Below are positions 23,731 through 32,719 of a stretch of 40,407 bases of DNA, piece by piece (within the stretch, counting starts at the first letter, position 1; the number at the start of each line of letters is the position of its first letter). The notes below the pieces were generated by a model, which was not told the origin of the DNA, did no database searches, and saw nothing but the letters and a program-made list of their open reading frames with translations. A program made the position numbers and the translations under genes. The DNA is from an uncultured Rhodospirillales bacterium (GTDB taxonomy: Bacteria; Pseudomonadota; Alphaproteobacteria; Acetobacterales; Acetobacteraceae): positions 1 to 40,407 of the forward strand of contig CAIYMY010000005.1 of the NCBI GenBank assembly GCA_903927465.1, in the 5' to 3' direction.

Positions 23731-26610
23731 TCAATGCGCCTCTGCCCAGGAATGACCCTGCCCGATATCTACAGAAAGCGGCACGCGCAGTGTCGCAACA
23801 GATTCCATGATTTGCCGCACGATCGCTGAGGTCGCTTCAACTTCAGCTTCCGGCACTTCAAACACCAATTCATCATGCACTTGCAGCAGCATGCGCGCCT
23901 TCAACCCCGCATCGTGCAAGGCGCGCGGCAGGCGCACCATGGCGCGCTTGATGATCTCGGCAGCACCGCCTTGGAAGGGGGCGTTTATGGCAGCACGTTC
24001 CGCCCCGGCGCGGCGCACTGGGTCACGCGTTGCAATATCGGGGATCCAAAGCTTGCGGCCAAAGGGCGTGCGCACAAAACCATGCGTGCGCGCTTCTTCC
24101 TTCAAGCGCTCCATTTCCTGCCGGATGCCTGGATACTGCGCGAAATAGGCATCAATGATGCTGCGGCCTTCACCTGGCGGAATACCAAGCCGGGTCGCCA
24201 AGCCAAAGGCCGACATGCCATAGATGATGCCGAAATTGATCATCTTGGCGCGGCGGCGTGCTTCCTTATCCACCTTGTCGCGCGGAATGCCGAAGATTTC
24301 CGATGCGGTGCGGGAATGGATATCCTCACCACCCGCGAAGGCTTCGCGTAAAGTCGGCACATCGGCCAAATGCGCGAGCAAGCGCAATTCGATCTGGCTG
24401 TAATCAGCGGCCAGCAGCACATTACCCTTATCGGCGATGAAGGCGCGACGGATGCGCATGCCTTCTTCGCTGCGGATCGGGATATTCTGCAAATTGGGAT
24501 CGGTTGACGAAAGCCGCCCGGTCGAGGTGATCGCCATTTGATAGCTTGTATGCACGCGCTTATCAGTTGGATCGATCTGCGCGGCGAGCCCTTCAACATA
24601 GGTGGATTTCAGCTTGGCCAATTGGCGCCATTCCAAAACCTTGCCGGCCAATTCCACGCCCTGGACGCTGAGTTCTTCCAACACCGCCGCATCGGTGGAA
24701 TAGGCGCCGGTCTTGCCCTTGCGCCCGCCCGAAAGCCCCATTTCATCAAACAGGATTTCACCCAATTGCTTGGGCGATCCAACATTGAAGGCACGGCCAG
24801 CAAGCTTATGGATGGAAGTTTCCAGCACCGCGAGGCGCCCCGCGAAATCTTCGCCAATGCGCGCCAATTCCGCGCCATCCACCTTCACGCCAGCCGCTTC
24901 CATATCGCGTAACACGGGGATCATGCGGCGTTCGATTTGTTCATAACTTGCCAGCGCCCCATCAGCGCGCAAACGCGGGTGCAGTAGCAGCCACAAGCGC
25001 AGCGTTACATCCGCATCTTCGGCGGCATAGGCGGTGGCTTTATCCAACGGCACTTCGCTGAAGGGCAGGCGGGCTTTGCCGGTGCCGGTTACTTCATCGA
25101 AAGTGATGGGCTGATGGGCCAGATGCAAAACCGAAAGCTCATCCATGCCATGCCCATGGCGCCCGGCTTCCATGGTGTAAGACAGCACCATGGTATCATC
25201 GATGGGGCTGATATCGGCGCAGCCACCATTCTCCGCGCGGGCGAGGACTTCCAGATCATACTTCGCGTTCTGAAAAATCTTGAGCACAGAAGCGTCAGTA
25301 AATAGCAGCCGGAGCAGCGCAAAGGCAGCTTCGGGCGCAATTTGCGCGGGCGCGGGGGCAGAGAGCATATCGCCCACGCTGCCATGACGGATCGGCACAT
25401 AGCAGGCGCGACCCGGCGCGATGGCGAGTGAAAACCCAACCATGGTGGCGCGGCGCGCATCCAGGCTATCGGTTTCCGTATCCACCGCCACCACGCCCGC
25501 TTCGCGCGCCAGCGCAACCCAGCGCGCCAAGGTGGTTTCATCCGTGACGCAATCATAGGGGCCGAAGGGGGCGGCGATATTGCCGTCTTCTTGCGCGGGC
25601 GTTGCCTCGCTGGGGGACGCTGCCATGGGCGCCGGCCGCCGCAGCGGCCCCGCATCGCCAAAGCCCATGCGCGCCAGGATGGAGCGAAACCCCTGCGTGC
25701 GCAGAAAGGCTTCCAGCTTGCCATCGCCCGGCGCCTTGGCTTCCAGCGCGGCGATATCCAGCGGCAAAGGCGCGTTATCATCAAGCATCACCAGGCGGCG
25801 GGAAATCCGCGCCAATTCGGCGTTTTGCATCAGCGCTTCGCGGCGCTTCGGCTGCTTGATTTCCCCCGCGCGGGCCAGCAGCGTTTCCAGATCACCATAT
25901 TCATTGATCAATTGCGCCGCAGTCTTGATGCCAATGCCCGGCACGCCCGGCACATTATCCGTGGCATCGCCCGCCAGCGCTTGCACTTCCACCACCTTAT
26001 CCGGGGTGACGCCGAATTTTTCCATCACTTCCGGCGCACGCAGCGGCTTCTGCTTCATGGGATCGAGCATTTGCACCGCAGGGCGGATCAATTGCATCAG
26101 ATCCTTGTCGGAAGAAACAATCGTCACATGACCGCCGGTCGCTTCAAAAGCCTTGGCATAGGCGGCGATCAAATCATCTGCTTCAAAGCCTTCAAGTTCC
26201 ACACGCGCCACGCCAAAAGCATCTGTCGCATCGCGGATCAGGCCAAATTGCGGCACCAATTCTGGCGGCGGGTCCGGGCGATGCGCCTTGTATTCAACAT
26301 AAATCTGATTGCGAAACGTATTGCGCCCGGCATCGAACACCACCGCGATATGGCTGGCGGCATGACGCAGCAGGAATTGCGACAGCATATTCGTAAAGCC
26401 GAATACCGCATTCACCGGCGTGCCATCCGGGCGCGTCATGGGTGGCAGCGCGTGATAGGCGCGAAAAATATAGCCCGAACCATCCACCAGAATCAGGTGG
26501 CGCTCACCCGGCTTGGTTTCCGGCAGGCCCTCGGCCCCCGCAATTGCCTCGCTCAAGGCCTTGCCATGCGGGCGTTCCGCGACAGGGCCAGAGGTATCTT
26601 CAATGGCCAT
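23731..26610 (-). CDS. polA: DNA polymerase I
   Basis: PolA performs repair synthesis and Okazaki-fragment maturation. The 959-residue protein keeps all three activities: a 5' nuclease domain (about 37-320; LVDGSGYIFRAYHAL, GFEADDLIAAYA, PGVPGIGIKTA); a 3'-5' exonuclease with intact DTETD, NAKYDLE and YAAEDAD motifs; and polymerase motifs A (AADYSQIELR), B (RRAKMINFGIIYG) and C (QVHDELVFE). The proofreading site is therefore intact, unlike some thermophile homologues. I chose ATG 26610, just after GAGGATC; ATG 26640 is an alternative that would add ten residues and lengthen the overlap with the zinc-finger gene from 11 to 41 bases. Confidence 0.96.
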   Translation of the reverse strand: MAIEDTSGPVAERPHGKALSEAIAGAEGLPETKPGERHLILVDGSGYIFRAYHALPPMTRPDGTPVNAVFGFTNMLSQFLLRHAASHIAVVFDAGRNTFRNQIYVEYKAHRPDPPPELVPQFGLIRDATDAFGVARVELEGFEADDLIAAYAKAFEATGGHVTIVSSDKDLMQLIRPAVQMLDPMKQKPLRAPEVMEKFGVTPDKVVEVQALAGDATDNVPGVPGIGIKTAAQLINEYGDLETLLARAGEIKQPKRREALMQNAELARISRRLVMLDDNAPLPLDIAALEAKAPGDGKLEAFLRTQGFRSILARMGFGDAGPLRRPAPMAASPSEATPAQEDGNIAAPFGPYDCVTDETTLARWVALAREAGVVAVDTETDSLDARRATMVGFSLAIAPGRACYVPIRHGSVGDMLSAPAPAQIAPEAAFALLRLLFTDASVLKIFQNAKYDLEVLARAENGGCADISPIDDTMVLSYTMEAGRHGHGMDELSVLHLAHQPITFDEVTGTGKARLPFSEVPLDKATAYAAEDADVTLRLWLLLHPRLRADGALASYEQIERRMIPVLRDMEAAGVKVDGAELARIGEDFAGRLAVLETSIHKLAGRAFNVGSPKQLGEILFDEMGLSGGRKGKTGAYSTDAAVLEELSVQGVELAGKVLEWRQLAKLKSTYVEGLAAQIDPTDKRVHTSYQMAITSTGRLSSTDPNLQNIPIRSEEGMRIRRAFIADKGNVLLAADYSQIELRLLAHLADVPTLREAFAGGEDIHSRTASEIFGIPRDKVDKEARRRAKMINFGIIYGMSAFGLATRLGIPPGEGRSIIDAYFAQYPGIRQEMERLKEEARTHGFVRTPFGRKLWIPDIATRDPVRRAGAERAAINAPFQGGAAEIIKRAMVRLPRALHDAGLKARMLLQVHDELVFEVPEAEVEATSAIVRQIMESVATLRVPLSVDIGQGHSWAEAH

Positions 26611-26827
26611 GATCCTCGCCGGCGCCTTCGGCCAGGACATAGGTGATGGAACAATAGGGGCAGGTCACATCATGCCCTTCAATATGCAGCCAGATGCGCG
26701 GATGACCGAGCCCGCTCGCCGCTTCTCCATCGCAGGGAATATTGCGGCTTTGCACAGTAATGCGCTGTTCGGGCGTGACACCCACCACGGGCTTCGGGCC
26801 ATAGCCGGTCATTTGCTGGTCGCGCAT
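26600..26827 (-). CDS. CHCC-type zinc-finger protein (NDUFS6-like)
   Basis: This short gene encodes 75 residues with the zf-CHCC arrangement: Cys32, His42, Cys56 and Cys59, in the landmarks IPCDG, GHPRIWLHI and CPYCSITYVL. It is homologous to the zinc-binding tail of mitochondrial complex I subunit NDUFS6, and similar stand-alone genes are common in alphaproteobacteria, where a respiratory-complex or general Zn-binding role is supposed. ATG 26827 is supported by GAGG six bases upstream. The stop overlaps the polA start by 11 bases, so translation of polA is probably coupled to it. It is divergent from the lipoprotein hydrolase gene. Confidence 0.85.
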   Translation of the reverse strand: MRDQQMTGYGPKPVVGVTPEQRITVQSRNIPCDGEAASGLGHPRIWLHIEGHDVTCPYCSITYVLAEGAGEDHGH

Positions 26828-26914
26828 CTTGGTCCTCATGTCGCAGGTCTTGGTCCGATCATACCGGGGCAGGGGGTGATGGACCAGCCTTGTCCGGCAC
26901 CCTATCTGAACCCC

Positions 26915-27907
26915 ATGATCATGAAGTCCCTCATAACGCCGCGACGGGCGCTGCTGGCCACCCTGGCGCTGGCCGGCTGTGCCGAGGCCCGCGCCCCCAT
27001 GGGGCCGGTGGTGACCAGGCCGGCGTTCAGGGATGATGCGCTGGTCATGGCCGATGGCGTGCGGTTGCCGCTGCATGCCTGGCAGCCGGAAGGGCCGCCG
27101 CGCGCCGTGATGCTCGCTTTGCATGGCATGAATGAATATGGCCGATCCTTTGCGGAAGATGCCGCGCCCTGGTTCACCGGCGCAGGGGTGGCGCTTTACG
27201 CTTATGACCAGCGCGGCTTTGGCGGCACCGCCCCGCGCGGGGTTTGGCCAGGGCATGAGACTCTGGCGCAGGATGCGATTAGTGCCGCCGAGTTGATCCG
27301 CGCCCGCCACCCCGGCCTGCCGCTTTTCATGCTGGGCGAAAGCATGGGCGGCGCGGTGCTGGTGCTGGCGGGCAGCAAGGCCCCGATGGCGGATGGCCTT
27401 GTGCTTTCCGCCCCGGCCTTGCGTGGGCGAAACAGCCTTGGTTGGCCGGCGCGCTGGACTCTGGATGTCATGGCGGCGCTGGTGCCAGGGCTGGCGTTTT
27501 CGTCCAGCGCGCCGCTGTTTCGGCCGACGGATAATCTGGAAGCCTGGCGCCGCTGGTCCAGCGACCCGAAGTTGCTGAAGCAGACCCGCGTGGATGCCGT
27601 GGCCGGCCTGGTTGACCTGATGGATGCAGCAACCGCCGCCCTCCCGCGCTTCACCGCCCCCGCTTTGGTGCTTTATGGCGCGAAGGATGAATTGGTGCCG
27701 CCCGCGCCGATTCGTGCTGCCTTGGCCCAATTGCCGCGCGGTGCGGCGCAGCGCGTGGCCTTCTACCCGGAAGGCCATCACATGCTGCTGCGCGATTTCG
27801 GCGGTGCTGCGGTGGCCGGCGATATCCTGGCCTGGATGGGCGACCGCGCCGCGCCTTTGCCGAGCGGGGCGGATCAGGCGGCGGCGGCTTGGCTCGGCCT
27901 GGTCTGA
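26915..27907 (+). CDS. Lipoprotein alpha/beta hydrolase (monoacylglycerol-lipase-like)
   Basis: The product of about 330 residues begins with a lipoprotein signal: basic KSLITPRR, a hydrophobic stretch and lipobox LAGC, so it should be anchored in the envelope. The hydrolase domain has the oxyanion region LHGMNEYGRSF, nucleophile GESMGGAV, acid in GAKDELVPP and histidine in EGHHMLLRD, the triad of the serine-aminopeptidase / lysophospholipase family. Substrate is probably a lipid or other ester. Two in-frame ATGs (26915 and 26921) are equally plausible; the frame is open further upstream but those codons precede the signal. It is divergent from the zinc-finger / polA unit. Confidence 0.9.
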   Translation: MIMKSLITPRRALLATLALAGCAEARAPMGPVVTRPAFRDDALVMADGVRLPLHAWQPEGPPRAVMLALHGMNEYGRSFAEDAAPWFTGAGVALYAYDQRGFGGTAPRGVWPGHETLAQDAISAAELIRARHPGLPLFMLGESMGGAVLVLAGSKAPMADGLVLSAPALRGRNSLGWPARWTLDVMAALVPGLAFSSSAPLFRPTDNLEAWRRWSSDPKLLKQTRVDAVAGLVDLMDAATAALPRFTAPALVLYGAKDELVPPAPIRAALAQLPRGAAQRVAFYPEGHHMLLRDFGGAAVAGDILAWMGDRAAPLPSGADQAAAAWLGLV

Positions 27908-27975
27908 ATGGGCTTCCAATCCTGGCCGCGCATGGCATGGTGGGGGCAGGTAATTTTCACGAGAGAAGCGAAACC

Positions 27976-28356
27976 ATGCCGGTCAATGGCCTTGGCCCCT
28001 ATGATGACAGCAATATCTTCGCGCGCATCCTGCGCGGCGAGATTCCGGCGAAGAAGGTGCATGAGGATGATCATGTGCTCGCCTTCCACGACATCGCCCC
28101 CCAGGCGCCGGTGCATGTGCTGGTGATCCCGAAGGGCAAATATGTCTCGATCGCAGATTTCAGCGCCGCTGCCACGCCGGATGAAATCACCGGCTTCTGG
28201 CGTGCGGTGGGCCAGGTGGCGAAGGGCTTGGGGCTGGAAGCCGATGGCTACCGCGTGCTGATGAATATGGGCATGCATTCCGGCCAGGAAGTGCCGCATT
28301 TTCATGTGCATATCTGTGGCGGGCGCCCCTTGGGCCGCATGATCCCGCAAGGTTGA
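27976..28356 (+). CDS. HIT family nucleotide-binding protein (HinT-like)
   Basis: The 126-residue protein is a histidine-triad hydrolase of the HinT group, which cleaves AMP-lysine-type phosphoramidates. It has NIFARILRGEIPAKKVHEDD near the N-terminus and the triad HFHVHI at about 113-118, with the usual GGRPLG close behind. ATG 27976 follows GAGAGAAG. It lies between the lipoprotein hydrolase and the GMC oxidoreductase genes on the same strand, with a 20-base gap to the latter. Confidence 0.95.
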   Translation: MPVNGLGPYDDSNIFARILRGEIPAKKVHEDDHVLAFHDIAPQAPVHVLVIPKGKYVSIADFSAAATPDEITGFWRAVGQVAKGLGLEADGYRVLMNMGMHSGQEVPHFHVHICGGRPLGRMIPQG

Positions 28357-28376
28357 GAATAAGAAAAGGAAGCGTG

Positions 28377-30077
28377 ATGTTCGATACCATTATTGTGGGC
28401 GGCGGTTCCGCGGGTTCCGTGATGGCGCACCGGCTTTCTGCACGCAGCGGCCATAAGGTGCTGCTGTGTGAGGCGGGGCCAGATGCGCCGCCGGGTGAGG
28501 AAGCGAAGGAAATCCGCGACAGCTACCCCGGAACGGCGTATTTCGACTCGCGCTTTCATTGGACGGAACTGCGCGTGCATACGCAGATTGTTTCCCACAA
28601 TAACCCCCAGGAACGCCCACCGCTTCGCAAATATGAACAGGCGCGGGTTTTGGGCGGCGGTTCTTCCATCAATGGACAGATGGCCAATCGCGGCGCGCCT
28701 ACGGATTACAATGAATGGGAAGCGCGTGGGGCGACGGGCTGGAATTGGGATGCGGTGCTGCCGTATTTCAAGAAGGTCGAGCATGACCTTGATTACGACG
28801 GACCCTTCCACGGCAAGGATGGGCGCATCAAAGTGCGCCGCATCAAGCCCGAGAAATGGAATAACCACGCCAAGGCGGCGGCAAAATCTTTCTCAGCTGC
28901 TGGCTTCAAGGCCCTGGAAGACCAGAATGGGTTTTTTGAGGATGGCTATTTCCCGATCACCATTTCCAATGCCGAAGAACAGCGCGTCTCGGCTGCCATG
29001 GGCTATCTGGACCGTGAAACCCGCGCGCGGGAAAACCTGACGATTTCCTGCGAAACCCAGGTCAAGGAATTGGTCTTCGAAGACCAGCGCTGCGTTGGCG
29101 TGGTGGCTTTGGTGCGCGGGCAGGAACAGCGCTTCATGGGGCGCGAAATCATCCTATCCTGCGGCGCCATTCATTCCCCCGCGCATCTGCTGCGATCAGG
29201 CATCGGCCCGGTGGGGCATTTGCATGATTTGGGCATTCCGGTGCGCATGGCCTTGCCAGGTGTGGGCCAGGGCTTGATGGATCATCCTTCCATCGCGCTG
29301 TCTTCCTTCCTGAAGCGCGGCGCGCGGGTGGATAACCAAACCCGCCGGCATATCCTGCTCGGGCTGCGTTATTCATCCCAGATGGAAGGCGTGCCGGCGG
29401 GTGACATGTTCGCGGCCGTCGTCAGCAAATCCGCCTGGCATGCGGTGGGGGAGCAAGTGGCTTCAATGCTGCTATGGGTGAACAAGACCTATTCGGAAAG
29501 CGGGCAGTTGAAGCTTGCGTCCAGCAATTGGCGCGATGAACCGATTGTTGAATTCAACCTTCTGTCAGACAAACGCGATCTTGACCGGCTGATGAGCGGC
29601 TTTCGCATGATGGCCGCGATCCAGATGAGTGATGAGCTGGGCAAGGTCACGGATAATCACTTCCCCGCGAGCTATAGCGACCGCGTGCGCAAGCTTGGCG
29701 TGGTGAGCGACAAGAACCGCATGCTGACCAAGATGATCAGCCTGGTGCTGGATGGGCCTGCCTTCCTGCGGAGCTATTTCATTGATCGCTTCGTGGTGGA
29801 GGGTTTCCGGATTGATCAAGTACTGACGGATGACGCGGCTTTGGAAGCCTTCATCCGCAAGGCGACGATTGGTGTTTGGCATGCGTCCTGTTCCTGCCGC
29901 ATGGGCCGGCCGGAAGACCCGATGTCGGTGGTGGATACCAATGGCCGGGTCAAGGGGATTGAGGGGCTGCGCGTGGTGGATGCCTCAATCTTCCCGGTGG
30001 TGCCCTGCGCGAACACGAATTTCCCGACGCTGATGGTGGCGGAGAAAATCGCTGACGCTATTATTGCGGGGCATTGA
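28377..30077 (+). CDS. GMC family FAD-dependent oxidoreductase
   Basis: The 566-residue protein is a choline-dehydrogenase-like enzyme. It has the dinucleotide-binding VGGGSAGSV at 7-15, the GMC signature around ARVLGGGSSINGQMANRG, and the C-terminal VVDASIFPVVPCANTNFPTLMVAEKIAD. The active-site segment is WHASCSCRMG rather than the common HPVGTCRMG; the catalytic His is kept. It oxidises an alcohol, passing electrons to an unknown acceptor; substrate is not predictable. ATG 28377 follows AAAGGA. It is convergent with the racemase-like gene, six bases apart. Confidence 0.92.
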   Translation: MFDTIIVGGGSAGSVMAHRLSARSGHKVLLCEAGPDAPPGEEAKEIRDSYPGTAYFDSRFHWTELRVHTQIVSHNNPQERPPLRKYEQARVLGGGSSINGQMANRGAPTDYNEWEARGATGWNWDAVLPYFKKVEHDLDYDGPFHGKDGRIKVRRIKPEKWNNHAKAAAKSFSAAGFKALEDQNGFFEDGYFPITISNAEEQRVSAAMGYLDRETRARENLTISCETQVKELVFEDQRCVGVVALVRGQEQRFMGREIILSCGAIHSPAHLLRSGIGPVGHLHDLGIPVRMALPGVGQGLMDHPSIALSSFLKRGARVDNQTRRHILLGLRYSSQMEGVPAGDMFAAVVSKSAWHAVGEQVASMLLWVNKTYSESGQLKLASSNWRDEPIVEFNLLSDKRDLDRLMSGFRMMAAIQMSDELGKVTDNHFPASYSDRVRKLGVVSDKNRMLTKMISLVLDGPAFLRSYFIDRFVVEGFRIDQVLTDDAALEAFIRKATIGVWHASCSCRMGRPEDPMSVVDTNGRVKGIEGLRVVDASIFPVVPCANTNFPTLMVAEKIADAIIAGH

Positions 30078-30083
30078 GGGGGG

Positions 30084-30890
30084 CTATTCCTTCACCCCCG
30101 GATAAACCGCCCCATAATAACGGCGCAGCTCCGCAATTTGCGCTGTCGGCGGCTGGCCATAGGCGCCGCGCCGGCTGGTGAAGCGCCCGCCCATGGCGCG
30201 CTTTAGCTTCACTGCCGCCTGGCCCTGCTGCACCAGCGCCAAAGGCCCACAAAGCACCGGCGCACCGCGCGCGGTTTCATGCACGCCCGCTTCAAACAGC
30301 AGCACCATGGCCACCCCAACGGCTGGGATCACCACCTCCGCGCCGCGCGCCACGCAATCCTCGGCGGCCTTGTGGAATTGCGCCAGCACGGAATCGCGCA
30401 CGGCGCCTGGCGAAAAAGCGGCTTCCAGATCGGTCAGCCTGGCCACCTCCATCCGCGCCGTGGCGGCCACCCGCCCGGCCAGGCCATAGCCACGGATATT
30501 CTCCGCCACGCGCGCTTCATGCTTGTCGTTCGAGAAGACAATGCCGATGGAAGCGCCCATCTGGCAGGCCGTCAGCAGCGCGGTTTCGCATAGCCCAAGC
30601 ACCGGGATGCCCGCGATTTCGCGCGCAATCCGAAGCCCCGGGTCCACGATATTGCCAAGCAAGACGGCATCGAAGCCCTCAGCCTCGGCGCGCACCACGT
30701 TTTCCAGCACCTCAGCGGTTTCGATGAATTCCAGGTAGCGATATTGGTCGCCGATGCCACCACGCTTTTCGATGCCATGGATGGCGATTTCCGTGCCCGG
30801 ATCGGCGCTGGCATCAAGCACGCGCCGCAGCGCCTTGGCATAGGTCGGCCAAGTATCGGGCCGGGTCAGGGATTGGTACCAAAGCCTCAT
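30084..30890 (-). CDS. Asp/Glu (hydantoin) racemase family protein lacking both usual catalytic cysteines
   Basis: The 268-residue protein aligns well with hydantoin/Asp racemases (LTRPDTW start; DPGLRIAREIAGIPVLGL core at about 83-100). However, where the family has Cys before the DPG motif it has Asn80 (LLGNIVDPG), and where the second half has a Gly-Cys-Ala-Gly-type motif it has Val191 (IPAVGVAM). Cys101 and Cys214 lie elsewhere. It may thus be a lyase or isomerase-like relative, a ligand-binding protein, or inactive. ATG 30890 is chosen over an extended frame to 30998 because MRLWYQSLTR matches the family start. It is divergent from the cupin gene by 100 bases. Confidence 0.8.
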   Translation of the reverse strand: MRLWYQSLTRPDTWPTYAKALRRVLDASADPGTEIAIHGIEKRGGIGDQYRYLEFIETAEVLENVVRAEAEGFDAVLLGNIVDPGLRIAREIAGIPVLGLCETALLTACQMGASIGIVFSNDKHEARVAENIRGYGLAGRVAATARMEVARLTDLEAAFSPGAVRDSVLAQFHKAAEDCVARGAEVVIPAVGVAMVLLFEAGVHETARGAPVLCGPLALVQQGQAAVKLKRAMGGRFTSRRGAYGQPPTAQIAELRRYYGAVYPGVKE

Positions 30891-30990
30891 CGCGTTACCC
30901 CATAAATTCCTGGGTGATTGCGCCCGATTCCCCGCGCCGCGTCCAGGGCCGGGCCTCGCCCAGGCCAGGTTTCCTCTGGTATAAGGGCGC

Positions 30991-32199
30991 ATGAGCATGA
31001 CCCTGGCCGATATCCTGGCGCCGATGCCGCCGGAACGCTTCTTTGCCGAATATTACGACCAGCAACCGCTGCATTTGCCGGGTGCTGCGGAGAAATTTGC
31101 GGGCGTCTTGGACTGGGCCGGCATCAATCGCCTGCTTGGCATGACCCATATCTGGTCCGAACGCAGCCTGAAGGTGGTGCTGGACAGCACCACAATCCCG
31201 CCCGCGCAATATAGCCAGAGCGCCATGTCACGTGATGGCGCAACGTCGCTGCAACCCATCCCCGCCAAGGTGCAGGAATGGGTGGCGCGTGGTGCTTCCG
31301 TGGTCATGAATGATGTGGATAGCCTGACACCTGGCCTCGCTGGCGTTTCGAATGCCTTGGAAGGCGCTGGTCTCGGTAAGGCGCAGGGCAATGTCTATAT
31401 TTCATGGCAGAGCCATAAGGCGTTTCACGCGCATTACGACACGCATGATGTCTGGGCCGTGCAGGTGGAAGGGGAGAAGATCTGGAACATCTGGGAAGGC
31501 CGCGCCGAATGGCCGGTGCCGCATGCGATCTTTCGCGGCCAGCCGCAAGAATTTCATGAAAAGGCCAAGGGCGCCTTGCGCTTCAAGGCGCATCTGAAAA
31601 AGGGCGATCTGCTTTATCTGCCGCGCGGTTGGTATCATGATGCTTTGGCCGAGGCACCCAATTCAGTTCATATTGCTTACGGCATGCATGCGGCAATGGG
31701 CGTGGATTTCATTGGCCTGCTGACCGAACGCGCTTTTCATGACGCCGAATTCCGCAAGCCCTTGCCGCGGCAGGATGGCTCGGCTGCGGCGAAATATGCG
31801 CTGACGCAACGCGCTGCCTTGCTTGGCCAACGCATCGGCGAATGGTCGCGAGACCCGAAGTTCCTGCAAGCGGTGGAAAACTTCCTGGCGCATTATCGCT
31901 ACGAACGCGGCGGCTATGACCTGCTGGCGGCGCGCGGCGCTGCGCCCGCGGCAGAGGCCGGCGGCGCCCAGGTCTTCCGCGTGCGGCCCAATGTGAAAAC
32001 CGTCCGCCGCGGCGCGGATTACGGGCTGCGCACCGAAATGGGGGTTTTGGCGATTGACGCGCAGGAGGTTGAGCCCGCCGCCTGGATCATCAGCCAGGCC
32101 AGCGTCACGGAAACCTCTCTGGCGCTTGCTTGCCCGGGGGCCAATGCGGTGACGCTGATTGAAAAGCTGCGCGCGGCCGAGATCCTGCTGCCGGCATGA
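30991..32199 (+). CDS. JmjC-like cupin protein (ribosomal-oxygenase type)
   Basis: The 402-residue protein belongs to the Cupin_4 / YcfD (RoxA)-like group of Fe(II)/2-oxoglutarate hydroxylases. An N-terminal FFAEYYDQQPLHLPG is followed by the iron-binding H148-x-D150 (HAHYDTHDVWAVQVEGEK) and H216 in LPRGWYHDAL. Such enzymes hydroxylate ribosomal proteins or other targets; the bacterial paralogues with longer C-terminal parts are mostly uncharacterised. ATG 30991 has AAGGGCG upstream. It heads a four-gene run with OmpA-like, FAS1 and DUF2459 genes; its stop overlaps the next start by ATGA. Confidence 0.88.
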   Translation: MSMTLADILAPMPPERFFAEYYDQQPLHLPGAAEKFAGVLDWAGINRLLGMTHIWSERSLKVVLDSTTIPPAQYSQSAMSRDGATSLQPIPAKVQEWVARGASVVMNDVDSLTPGLAGVSNALEGAGLGKAQGNVYISWQSHKAFHAHYDTHDVWAVQVEGEKIWNIWEGRAEWPVPHAIFRGQPQEFHEKAKGALRFKAHLKKGDLLYLPRGWYHDALAEAPNSVHIAYGMHAAMGVDFIGLLTERAFHDAEFRKPLPRQDGSAAAKYALTQRAALLGQRIGEWSRDPKFLQAVENFLAHYRYERGGYDLLAARGAAPAAEAGGAQVFRVRPNVKTVRRGADYGLRTEMGVLAIDAQEVEPAAWIISQASVTETSLALACPGANAVTLIEKLRAAEILLPA

Positions 32200-32627
32200 A
32201 GCACCCTTCATTGCTTGCGCTGGGCATCGCTTTGACAGCCCTGCCAGCCCTGGCCCAGCCACGCGGCTTTTCCTGCGTGGGTGCGGAAAAGCTGGAAGAT
32301 GATGTGTTTTCCATCGCCTTCCCGCGCGGCAGCGCCACCATCACCGAAGCCGCGCGTTCCCCCCTTTCCGGCGCGATCGAAGCGGCCTTGGCGGAACCGG
32401 ATCGAAACATCTGCATCCTTGGCCATGCGGGGCAGGAGGGCGGCGCCACAACCTCCATCCAGCTTGCTGCACAACGGGCGCGTGCCGTGACCAATACCAT
32501 GGCAGCGCGGGGCGTGAGCGCGGAAAGGCTTCGGGCGGAAGCGCGCAGCGCCCAATACAGCCCCACGGTCCGGGCGGCCGAACCTCCATCGCGCACCGTC
32601 ACCATCGTGCTGATGCCAGGCTTGTGA
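32196..32627 (+). CDS. Secreted OmpA-like domain protein
   Basis: The 143-residue product has a signal sequence (MKHPSLLALGIALTALPALA, cleavage near residue 20) and a compact OmpA/MotB-like C-terminal fold with ICILGHAGQEGG and LAAQRARAVTNTMAARGVSAERL (about 72-110). The family normally binds peptidoglycan; the key Asp/Arg pocket is only partly recognisable, so binding is uncertain. It is translationally coupled to the cupin gene by a four-base overlap. A 92-base gap with short GC-rich hairpins separates it from the FAS1 gene. Confidence 0.8.
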   Translation: MKHPSLLALGIALTALPALAQPRGFSCVGAEKLEDDVFSIAFPRGSATITEAARSPLSGAIEAALAEPDRNICILGHAGQEGGATTSIQLAAQRARAVTNTMAARGVSAERLRAEARSAQYSPTVRAAEPPSRTVTIVLMPGL

Positions 32628-32719
32628 AGCGTATGGGGGCTTGCCCCAACCCGCGCAGGGCCCCAAAAGAGGGCATGAAAAGTCGCCCGATTCGCGGCCA
32701 TTTAGAAGGAGAAACGCCG

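Noticed and set aside
25591-26646. 351-residue plus-strand frame opposite polA
   Set aside because: Antisense shadow of polA, rich in His and Arg, with no family features.
26600-27919. 439-residue minus-strand frame opposite the lipoprotein hydrolase
   Set aside because: Only its last 75 codons are real (the CHCC zinc-finger gene); the rest is shadow of the hydrolase gene.
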